A stretch of 6,185 nt of DNA from Bdellovibrio sp. GTDB taxonomy: Bacteria; Bdellovibrionota; UBA1018. Shown here one piece after another: positions 1 through 5,639 of the stretch (the first letter of the stretch is position 1; each line of letters starts with the position of its first letter). The notes under the pieces were generated by a model. That model had not been told where the DNA came from. It did not search any database and worked only from the letters and a program-made list of their open reading frames with translations. Location: NCBI GenBank assembly GCA_016213345.1, contig JACRAO010000084.1, forward strand, positions 1 through 6,185, given 5' to 3'. The position numbers were made by a program, and so were the translations under genes.

Positions 1-2
1 AA

Positions 3-149
3 CTAGACACCAGGCATCTCATATTTGGGCACCTTTGAATTCGCCTCAATCGAAAAACGCTCACCATAGGCCGGGCTATGCCTCGCATTTTTCTCAATCG
101 GCTCATCCAAATCTGCACCAAAAGTCTTCACGCCGATTGTCCAGTTTAT
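3..149 (-). pseudogene. Unidentified 48-codon open stretch, possible 3' gene remnant
   Basis: Reading the minus strand, an open frame runs from just after a TGA at 152-150 to a TAG at 5-3. The only conventional start is a GTG at 131-129, which would give 42 residues, and no Shine-Dalgarno precedes it. The peptide is hydrophilic, contains the stretch RHSPAYGERFSIEANSKVP, and ends in MPGV. I do not recognise the family. Local G+C is about 47%, against about 30-35% in the adjacent HD gene. The frame cannot extend into the HD gene, because a stop lies 11 nt beyond that gene's own stop codon. It could be the 3' remnant of a truncated gene left at a recombination junction, a tiny gene, or a chance open frame. 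The opposite strand is also open over much of this stretch, so coding status is unproven. Confidence 0.22.
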
Positions 150-158
150 TCATGGACA
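138..158 (-). other. Short inverted repeat just downstream of the HD gene
   Basis: TGTCCA at 138-143 and TGGACA at 153-158 are perfect reverse complements around a 9-nt loop. They start 5 nt after the HD gene's stop codon in the direction of transcription. No T-run follows on the minus strand, so it does not qualify as an intrinsic terminator. It may stabilise the mRNA 3' end, mark a junction, or be chance. Confidence 0.25.
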
Positions 159-162
159 GACC

Positions 163-1599
163 CTAAGTGGTTTCAAGCATCCCACTTGTTTTTAATAATT
201 CATATGCTGTATTATTGGCATAAACACTCGGAATGAAATTAACAAATCCTGTAAGATATTTTATTAGAGTGTTTTCTTTTTCAATTAATAGAGATGGCTT
301 GCCTTGCTTTGAGACTATTTTAATAGGATCTCTTTCTAAATAAAGATTGTCTGACATTCTTCTTTTTACAAGCTGGTTTATACCTCTTGCCACGATGACG
401 TCCTTGTCTGGAATATCTACTAAAAACCACTCTGTGCCGTTGCCATGCTTGCTTAAAATATTTTGAAATTCTTTTGTAATTGTATTAATTTTTTGTATTA
501 ATTTCATTTTTTCTCTTTCGTCTTCACTTAAAATTCGGTGCTTAAATAAAGGATGAATAAGTGTTTTTGGAGGTTTTCGATATAATAACATCGATATGAG
601 CTCGTTAGTTTTAGTGTCTTTTAGTGGTTGATGCTGTGATATTTCTGTTAAACGATTGATGAAGTAAATGTCATTCCACCAGAAAAAACGCGAATCTTGA
701 GTTTCGATCATATTTAATAGATCTTGAAACTGATACATTAAATCGTGTTCTAAAAGTGTTTTTGTAATATGCGAAGCCATGATATCAAACTTTGCAGACT
801 CTTGATTTTTAATAACCTGGCTGTACCAGCTAAAACGTGCCATCAAAAAATCATCAATCGCATGAATGGCGTTTTCACTTACCCCAAATGAGAGCTGATC
901 TTTTTTAGCATCAAAAGTAACTAGGTTAGCTAAAATGTATTCTCTGTCGAAATGGCCATATTTAATACCTGTGTAATATGCATCTCTTAGTAAATAATCC
1001 ATACGATCTGCATCTAAATCAGAGTGCATGAGTTGATTTGCAATCAAATAAGGCGAATCACCCTTGATAATTTTTGAGATAAGTCTTACATCAAAACCAT
1101 AGTCTTCTAGTATTTTTGTAATCCCGCCGTCATAGCGTGTGTTTTTTATTATAAAAGATCCTAAATGTTCATGTGAGTTAGGAAGGTTTTTGGGAGATTT
1201 CATTTCTCTTTCCCTGCGAAAATCATGTCCATGGCGAATGTATGCGTTTTCGATTGCATGACTAAATGGAAAAGTTCCAATATCGTGCAAAAGAGCTGCA
1301 ATTCGTAAACTTTTGTGCAACATGGCTTTTGGATTTTTAGATTTTGATTCAAAAAGTTCTTGATCTGAAACAGCTAATCCCAAAGCCTGAAGCATTTGTT
1401 GTGTGGTGTGCAAAACTCCTATAACATGTGAAAATCTATTGTGTTCAGCTCCTGGAAAAATATAGTTGGCGAATCCCAATTGTTTAATCCATCTCAATCG
1501 TTGAAAAAAAGGAGAATCTATAATTTTTTCTTCCCACTCCGTAATAGGAATAAAACCATAGAGAACATCGTAAATTACACTGGCGTTTTTGTGTCCCAT
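163..1599 (-). CDS. HD-domain phosphohydrolase of the COG1078 (SAMHD1/dGTPase-like) type
   Basis: This encodes a 478-residue soluble protein with no signal peptide or membrane segment. It is recognised as a COG1078-type HD phosphohydrolase, the family related to dNTP triphosphohydrolases. The N-terminus has the family block FFQRLRWIKQLG (31-42), then FPGAEHNRFSHVIGV (48-62), where H58 is the expected first metal ligand. The HD pair is H105-D106 in LLHDIGTFPFSH. The distal Asp lies in SDLDADRMDYLLRDAYYTG (193-211). All metal-binding positions therefore look intact. By family knowledge it would hydrolyse a nucleotide phosphate, probably a dNTP, but the substrate cannot be read from sequence. 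The ATG at 1599 lies inside the 3' end of thrS (25-nt overlap) without an obvious Shine-Dalgarno. This points to cotranscription and translational coupling. The later residues (about 230-478) carry no motif I recognise. The family call is firm; the reaction is inferred. Confidence 0.9.
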   Translation of the reverse strand: MGHKNASVIYDVLYGFIPITEWEEKIIDSPFFQRLRWIKQLGFANYIFPGAEHNRFSHVIGVLHTTQQMLQALGLAVSDQELFESKSKNPKAMLHKSLRIAALLHDIGTFPFSHAIENAYIRHGHDFRREREMKSPKNLPNSHEHLGSFIIKNTRYDGGITKILEDYGFDVRLISKIIKGDSPYLIANQLMHSDLDADRMDYLLRDAYYTGIKYGHFDREYILANLVTFDAKKDQLSFGVSENAIHAIDDFLMARFSWYSQVIKNQESAKFDIMASHITKTLLEHDLMYQFQDLLNMIETQDSRFFWWNDIYFINRLTEISQHQPLKDTKTNELISMLLYRKPPKTLIHPLFKHRILSEDEREKMKLIQKINTITKEFQNILSKHGNGTEWFLVDIPDKDVIVARGINQLVKRRMSDNLYLERDPIKIVSKQGKPSLLIEKENTLIKYLTGFVNFIPSVYANNTAYELLKTSGMLETT

Positions 1600-3413
1600 A
1601 TTTTTTTAGGTTCATTATTTAAGTCTAAAAATAAATTCAAAATTTCTTCATGCTGCATTACGTTTGATTCTTTCTGGCCATATCTTCTTACTGCAAATGT
1701 CTTGGCTTGAATTTCTTTATCACCGGCAACTAATGAAAATGGAATTTTTTCCATTTGTGCTTCTCTTGTTTTTAGTCCCATGGATTCATTTCGAGCGTCT
1801 AAATCTACTCGTAAATTATATTTCTTTAAGGTATTAAAAAAATCCCTACAATAAGGTTTATGTATATCTTTGATTGTTATTATGCGAGCTTGAACAGGAG
1901 CCAACCAAAATGGAAAAGCTCCTCCCACATGTTCAATAAGGATGCTCATAAATCTTTCAATACTTCCCAAGACTGCGCGATGAATCATTACAGGTCTTTG
2001 CGTCCGGCTGTCCTTGTCAATGTATTCGAGCTCAAATCTTTCTGGTAAGTTAAAATCCAGTTGAATTGTGGTTAGTTGTATTTCCCTTTTTAAGGCGTCT
2101 TTTACGTAAAAATCAATTTTAGGGCCGTAAAAAGCACCGTCTCCCGGATTTAGTTGATATGGTTTATGAAGAGAATCTAAAACAGATTTCAAGACTGTTT
2201 CGGCTTGATCCCAGAGAGCGTCCGAACCAACTCTTTTGGGTGGTCTAGTAGCTAAGAAAATTTTAGATTCGAACTGAAAAAGCTTGTGAGTTTTTAAAGT
2301 CATTTCGATGATCTGAGCAATTTCGTCACCAATTTGAGCTGGAGTGCAGAAAATATGTGCGTCATCTTGGCAAAAACTTCGCACACGAGTTAGTCCAGAT
2401 ATGGCTCCAGATCTTTCATAGCGGTGGAGTCTGCCAAAATCGGCAAATCTTAATGGCAAATCACGATATGAGCGCTTGTTAGACGAATAAACAAATGTTG
2501 ACGCTGGACAATTCATTGGTTTGATGGCGTATTCTCTTTCGTCTACCTCTGTAAAATACATGTTTTCAAAATAGTTGTCATAGTGTCCGCTTTTTTTCCA
2601 AAGTGAAATATCTAGTATTTGCGGAGTAATGATTTCTTCATAATTAAAAGGTCCATAGAGGTTACGGATATATTCAATAAGTGTATTATAAATAATAGCA
2701 CCTTTTGGGTGAAAAAACGGGCTTGCAGGAGCTTCTGGATGAAAGCTAAATAAATTTAGTTCTTTGCCCAGTTTTCTGTGATCGCGTTTTTTTGCTTCTT
2801 CGAGAAGGGATAGGTGTTCGTCTAATTCTTGTTTGGTGTCAAAGACTGTGCCATATATTCGTTGGAGTTGTGGATTTTTTTCACTTCCTCTCCAATATGC
2901 ACCTGCAATAGAAAGCAGTTTGAACGCTCGGATTTCTCCGGTTGTATTTACATGTGGTCCTCTGCAGAGATCAGTAAAGTCACCTTCTTGATAAGAGCTT
3001 ACTGTTTTTGCGGCCAGTGTATTTTGCAAAGTTTCGATAATTTCGATTTTATAAGTTTGATTTAGGTTTTTGAAAAGCAAAAGCGCGTCATTAATAGTGT
3101 GTTCCGCTTTTTGAAAACGGGAATTAGCTTTGATAATTTTTTTCATTTCTGATTCGATTTTTGGGAGGTCTTCTGGTGTGAGCTTTATGGGTAGATCAAT
3201 GTCGTAATAAAAACCATTTTCGATGGTAGGGCCAATTCCAAATTTAGCATTTGGCCAAAGATTTTTTACAGCATGTGCCATTACATGGGCGCAAGAGTGA
3301 CGCATTGTATCTAGTGGGGAGTTTATTTCCGGTTCTTTTAGATCGTTTGGTAAATTTTCAGTTGTGCACATAATTGAATTTGAAGTATAACTTATTTTTA
3401 ATGGCTTTGCCAT
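1575..3413 (-). CDS. thrS: Threonyl-tRNA synthetase, form lacking the TGS domain
   Basis: This class II cytoplasmic synthetase charges tRNA-Thr with threonine. The 612 residues comprise a short N-terminal tail (1-34), the editing domain (about 35-200), the catalytic core (about 215-500) and the anticodon-binding domain (about 505-600). The editing site is complete: H39 and H43 in HSCAHVMAH, and C150 and H154 in DLCRGPH. The zinc ligands of the core are C302 (KPMNCP), H353 (QDDAHIF) and H478 (MIHRAVLGS). Motif 2 is in FGRLHRYERSG with R331, and motif 3 is in GSIERFM. Compared with the 642-residue E. coli enzyme, the roughly 60-residue N-terminal TGS domain is absent, as in some other lineages. 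The ATG at 3413 lacks a Shine-Dalgarno sequence. The ATG at 3371, codon 15, is an alternative start still ahead of all conserved sequence. The gene is first of a two-gene unit with the HD protein and diverges from the lipoprotein gene. Confidence 0.97.
   Translation of the reverse strand: MAKPLKISYTSNSIMCTTENLPNDLKEPEINSPLDTMRHSCAHVMAHAVKNLWPNAKFGIGPTIENGFYYDIDLPIKLTPEDLPKIESEMKKIIKANSRFQKAEHTINDALLLFKNLNQTYKIEIIETLQNTLAAKTVSSYQEGDFTDLCRGPHVNTTGEIRAFKLLSIAGAYWRGSEKNPQLQRIYGTVFDTKQELDEHLSLLEEAKKRDHRKLGKELNLFSFHPEAPASPFFHPKGAIIYNTLIEYIRNLYGPFNYEEIITPQILDISLWKKSGHYDNYFENMYFTEVDEREYAIKPMNCPASTFVYSSNKRSYRDLPLRFADFGRLHRYERSGAISGLTRVRSFCQDDAHIFCTPAQIGDEIAQIIEMTLKTHKLFQFESKIFLATRPPKRVGSDALWDQAETVLKSVLDSLHKPYQLNPGDGAFYGPKIDFYVKDALKREIQLTTIQLDFNLPERFELEYIDKDSRTQRPVMIHRAVLGSIERFMSILIEHVGGAFPFWLAPVQARIITIKDIHKPYCRDFFNTLKKYNLRVDLDARNESMGLKTREAQMEKIPFSLVAGDKEIQAKTFAVRRYGQKESNVMQHEEILNLFLDLNNEPKKIWDTKTPV
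3374..3402 (+). promoter_or_regulatory. Possible sigma70-type promoter for the lipoprotein operon, inside the 5' end of thrS
   Basis: TTGAAT (3374-3379) and TTTAAT (3397-3402) are separated by exactly 17 nt. They match TTGACA at 4 of 6 positions and TATAAT at 5 of 6. Initiation near 3409 would leave a leader of about 37 nt carrying the Shine-Dalgarno before GTG 3446. The 32-bp intergenic gap is too short for two full promoters, so at least one must lie within the neighbouring coding sequence, as this one does. It is a prediction from consensus only. Confidence 0.35.
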
Positions 3414-3426
3414 ACGCTTTATTTTA

Positions 3427-3432
3427 ATTATA
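3427..3432 (-). promoter_or_regulatory. Possible -10 element for thrS
   Basis: The minus strand reads TATAAT here, a perfect consensus -10, about 13 nt upstream of the thrS ATG at 3413. No convincing -35 is seen; a weak GTTAAA lies 16 nt further upstream. Transcription from here would give a leader of about 6 nt if ATG 3413 is used. If ATG 3371 is the true start, the leader would be about 50 nt. In AT-rich DNA a six-base match is weak evidence. Confidence 0.3.
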
Positions 3433-3437
3433 AGGAG
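3432..3437 (+). promoter_or_regulatory. Shine-Dalgarno supporting a GTG start
   Basis: AAGGAG is placed 8 nt before the GTG at 3446, which fixes that codon as the lipoprotein start. It is the only textbook ribosome binding site directly in front of a gene in this window. Confidence 0.75.
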
Positions 3438-3445
3438 ATAAAACC

Positions 3446-3796
3446 GTGTTTAACATATTTAATGATTCTAAATATATTGTAGGTATGTTTTTACTAGTTG
3501 CTTTTGTGTTAAGTGGTTGTGCTACTGCGCGCACAGTATCTATGCAGCCCGGAAAAGGTGGAGTAGTTTCTTTGAATCCTCCGCAGAATCCTGAAGCAAG
3601 GACAAAAGCCGAAGAGCTTATGCGTTCAAATTGTCACGGCAAGAAATTTGAAATTGTCGAAGAAGGAGAAGCCGTAATTGGTCAAGAAGTATATGGGAAA
3701 CAAGACACTTCTTTGGGTAAATCCAGTATTTGGTCCACATCTTCGTCTACCACCGAGAATAAAACAGAGTGGCGAATTACTTATAAGTGTATTTAA
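3446..3796 (+). CDS. Small predicted lipoprotein, function unknown
   Basis: This encodes a 116-residue precursor starting at GTG, supported by AAGGAG 8 nt upstream. The N-terminus has a charged n-region ending at K9, a hydrophobic core (about 11-22), and the lipobox LSGC, with C25 as the lipidation site. A signal peptidase II lipoprotein is therefore expected. Residue +2 is Ala, so by the E. coli rule it would go to the outer membrane. The mature part of about 92 residues has a Gly/Pro-rich N-terminal segment (36-50), a block containing AEELMRSNCHGKKFEIVEEGE (55-75), and a Ser/Thr-rich stretch (89-104), and it ends in WRITYKCI. Apart from the lipid-modified Cys, only C63 and C115 remain, and they could form a periplasmic disulfide. 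I do not recognise a named family. It heads the plus-strand block and overlaps the next gene by 10 nt, although its envelope location sets it apart from the translation genes that follow. Confidence 0.88.
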   Translation: MFNIFNDSKYIVGMFLLVAFVLSGCATARTVSMQPGKGGVVSLNPPQNPEARTKAEELMRSNCHGKKFEIVEEGEAVIGQEVYGKQDTSLGKSSIWSTSSSTTENKTEWRITYKCI

Positions 3797-4275
3797 CTAA
3801 TAAAACTAGTTTAAGAAAAGCCACAGCAGATGATATTGCACAAATTTTAGAAATCGAATCAAAAGCTACGCCTGCTCCTTGGACTCAGGATGGTTTTAGC
3901 AAAGAATTATCAAAGCCGTACAGTCATTTTTTAGTGCTTACTGATGATGAGACAGATTGCATGGTTTTAGGATACATAGTGTTTTGGATTTTAAAAGACG
4001 AGTGTGAGATTTTCAATTTGGCAGTTCATTTGGAGCATAGAGGCTTGGGTTATGCAAAAATAATGCTGCGAAAAGCTTTAGACAAGGCGTTGCACGCAAA
4101 CGTAAAAACTATAGTATTAGATGTTAGAAAGAGCAACGAAGCTGCTATTTCCTTATACCAGAGCTTAGGCTTTGTTATTAAACATATAAGAAAAAACTTT
4201 TATTCAAAAGGCCAAAATGCGTATGAAGACGCATATCATATGAATTTGCTTTGTGAGTTTTTAAACATTGAATAG
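3787..4275 (+). CDS. rimI: RimI-like GNAT N-acetyltransferase (ribosomal protein S18 N-terminal type)
   Basis: This 162-residue cytoplasmic protein consists of a single GNAT domain. It follows the RimI pattern closely: an APW segment (30-32), the beta-strand block FNLAV (76-80), acetyl-CoA-binding motif A in EHRGLGYAKIML (83-94), LDVRKSNEAAISLYQSLGF (111-129), and the C-terminal RKNFYS...EDAYHMNL. Enterobacterial RimI acetylates the N-terminal alanine of ribosomal protein S18. Its general-acid Tyr corresponds to Y124 here. The catalytic Glu in LEVR corresponds to D112 in LDVR, a conservative change. The start is a GTG inside the lipoprotein's last codons (10-nt overlap) with no clear Shine-Dalgarno, so translation is probably coupled to the upstream gene. 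RimI relatives can act on other N-termini, so the substrate is inferred. Confidence 0.82.
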   Translation: MYLTNKTSLRKATADDIAQILEIESKATPAPWTQDGFSKELSKPYSHFLVLTDDETDCMVLGYIVFWILKDECEIFNLAVHLEHRGLGYAKIMLRKALDKALHANVKTIVLDVRKSNEAAISLYQSLGFVIKHIRKNFYSKGQNAYEDAYHMNLLCEFLNIE

Positions 4276-4302
4276 TGTCCATACTTTTTGTATATATAAT
4301 TC

Positions 4303-5469
4303 ATGTTTGAACTCAGAGTAAAAGTAGATTTTGCAGCGGCTCATCACATTGTTGGATATCTCGGGGATTGCTCAAGACAACACGGGCATAACTGGGTTAT
4401 TGAGGTTTTTGCAAGATCTGAGACTTTGGATAAACTAGGTCTGGCAATGGATTTTAGAGAATTAAAAAATCTTGTAAAAGAACTAATAGCGTCTTGGGAT
4501 CATCAAGACCTAAATACACTCAAAGATTTCAAGGCCGTTAATCCTACTGCAGAGGTAATTGCGAAGTTAACACATGAAAAATTAAGTGAGCACATAAAAG
4601 GCAGATCTATTTGGATTGATAGAGTTAGTGTTTGGGAAAACGACAGATGTTCGGCTACTTATTTTTCTTGTTCCCAAGAGAAACGAAGCAGATCACGTTT
4701 TAATTTTGACATCTTTAAGCAGCTTAAGCGAGTGGAGATTTTTTCTACATCTGAATTGAGTTTATTAAAAAAGTTGGATAAAGAGTTCAAAAAAAATAAG
4801 TCTAAACTAACACCTGGAATTTTAAGGCGAGAATTTGAAAGAGTTACAATTGAACCTAGCTGGAAATCCGCAGCTATAGAAGGCAACACCTATACTTTAC
4901 TAGAAACAGAAACTTTATTGAAAGAAGGCATACCTGCTAAAGGTAGAAATCCAGAAGAAACTAAAATGCTTATTAATCATAAAGAAGCTTTAGATTTTAT
5001 TCAAAAAAATCTTGATCTATTTCGGCACATCACAGTACCCAAGATAGAACAAATTCATAGGATCCTTGTGCAAGATATGTATATTTCAAAAAATATTAGA
5101 CAAATGCTAGTACGTATAACGGGAACTAATTACCAACCACTTGGCAACCAATTTCAAATTCGTGAGGCGTTGCAAAATATTTGCAACTTGATCAATGATT
5201 CAAATAATGTCTTTCAGAAGGCTATGCTAGCAATTTTACTATTAAGTTATGTGCAGCCTTTTGAGGACGGAAATAAAAGAACAAGTCGTCTCATAGGCAA
5301 TGCGATTTTACTTGCTGCTGATTCATTTCCACTTTCTTTCAGAAGTGTTAATGAGACGGACTATAAAAAAGCCATCTTATTGTTTTATGAGATTAACAAT
5401 CTCGCTGCATTTAAGGAAATATTTATTGATCAGACACAGTTTGCTGCGAAAAACTATTTTCGAGGTTGA
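4303..5469 (+). CDS. queD: QueD (6-carboxy-tetrahydropterin synthase) fused to a Fic-type domain
   Basis: The 388-residue product has two domains. Residues 1-122 are QueD, which converts 7,8-dihydroneopterin triphosphate to 6-carboxy-5,6,7,8-tetrahydropterin for queuosine synthesis. Zinc ligands are H14, H27 and H29; C23 is the catalytic Cys; H67 (WDHQDLN) and E112 (VWEND) complete the site. NPTAEV (80-85) is also conserved. This half alone matches the length of E. coli QueD (121 residues). A basic linker (about 123-145) leads to a Fic region (about 146-388). That region has an inhibitory-type motif SAAIEGN (189-195), then TGTNYQPL (273-280), and the Fic signature QPFEDGNKRTSR (318-329), with Gln318 in place of the usual catalytic His. 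No Met occurs between residues 49 and 222, so a separate Fic start would need a rare codon such as GTG at residue 144. The ATG lies 27 nt after rimI with no Shine-Dalgarno. Both domain calls are firm; the role of the fusion is unknown. Confidence 0.93.
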   Translation: MFELRVKVDFAAAHHIVGYLGDCSRQHGHNWVIEVFARSETLDKLGLAMDFRELKNLVKELIASWDHQDLNTLKDFKAVNPTAEVIAKLTHEKLSEHIKGRSIWIDRVSVWENDRCSATYFSCSQEKRSRSRFNFDIFKQLKRVEIFSTSELSLLKKLDKEFKKNKSKLTPGILRREFERVTIEPSWKSAAIEGNTYTLLETETLLKEGIPAKGRNPEETKMLINHKEALDFIQKNLDLFRHITVPKIEQIHRILVQDMYISKNIRQMLVRITGTNYQPLGNQFQIREALQNICNLINDSNNVFQKAMLAILLLSYVQPFEDGNKRTSRLIGNAILLAADSFPLSFRSVNETDYKKAILLFYEINNLAAFKEIFIDQTQFAAKNYFRG

Positions 5470-5471
5470 AA

Positions 5472-5602
5472 ACTGAGTTTTAACCGGGATATTGCATCTA
5501 TACTCAGTGACTTAGATGATATGCTTTCTATATATCATCCCCGGCGGCTAATTCTCCTTGGCCACAGCCACCTGTTTGTGGTTCAGGAGGAGGCAATATT
5601 AG
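5472..5602 (+). ncRNA. Candidate structured leader RNA between queD-fic and queC
   Basis: This gap contains several perfect inverted repeats. ACTGAGT (5472-5478) pairs with ACTCAGT (5502-5508). CATCTA (5495-5500) pairs with TAGATG (5513-5518); because the first pairing uses that hairpin's loop, a pseudoknot is possible. GATGATAT (5515-5522) pairs with ATATCATC (5532-5539) around a 9-nt loop and competes with TAGATG for the same bases. Downstream are nested pairings CTAAT/ATTAG (5548-5552 with 5598-5602), CTCCT/AGGAG (5554-5558 with 5585-5589) and CCACA/TGTGG (5562-5566 with 5577-5581). The second half is unusually G+C-rich. No T-run follows, so it is not an ordinary terminator. Its position before queC suggests cis regulation, but it does not match the preQ1-I consensus as I know it. 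Confidence 0.35.
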
Positions 5603-5616
5603 TGGAATGTAAATAA
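5585..5616 (+). promoter_or_regulatory. Strong SD-like AGGAGGAGG followed by a four-codon reading frame
   Basis: AGGAGGAGG (5585-5593) is the strongest purine-rich SD match in the window but lies 46 nt before the queC ATG, too far to serve it directly. It is 8 nt upstream of GTG GAA TGT AAA TAA (5602-5616), which would encode four residues. Part of it (5585-5589) can be masked by pairing with CTCCT at 5554-5558. It could be a minimal leader ORF feeding reinitiation, a ribosome standby site, or coincidence. Confidence 0.25.
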
Positions 5617-5639
5617 AATCTATTGTATAAAAAATATTA

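Noticed and set aside
65..80. CATAG/CTATG 5-bp inverted repeat in the left end
   Set aside because: It is short, isolated and expected by chance; no repeat copies or element ends were seen.
1441..1710. Plus-strand 89-codon open frame across the HD gene start and thrS end
   Set aside because: It is antisense to two well-supported genes, has no ribosome binding site, and its protein shows no family features.
1860..2048. Plus-strand 62-codon frame within thrS
   Set aside because: It is fully antisense to the conserved thrS anticodon-binding and core region, so it is a shadow frame.
2829..3065. Plus-strand 78-codon Cys-rich frame within thrS
   Set aside because: It is antisense to the editing domain; the apparent Cys residues arise from reversed common codons.
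4295..4300. Perfect TATAAT directly before queD-fic as a promoter
   Set aside because: It ends 2 nt before the ATG, so transcription would start inside the gene. No -35 is present at 15-19 nt spacing. It is probably AT-rich chance sequence.
4659..4889. Minus-strand 76-codon frame within queD-fic
   Set aside because: It is antisense to the linker and inhibitory-motif region of a firm gene, with no supporting signals.
5515..5539. 8-bp hairpin as an intrinsic terminator of the queD-fic transcript
   Set aside because: The stem is A/T-rich and is followed by CCCCGG, with no T-run, so it does not fit a Rho-independent terminator.
5467..5616. Readthrough of the queD-fic TGA adding 48 codons before the next in-frame TAA
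   Set aside because: The Fic domain already ends at a normal C-terminus (AAKNYFRG). There is no SECIS-like or other recoding evidence, and an open frame of 48 codons can occur by chance.
5470..5639. Known preQ1 class I riboswitch before queC
   Set aside because: I could not find the compact hairpin with its A-rich 3' tail pairing to the loop. A covariance-model search would be decisive for this and the other preQ1 classes.
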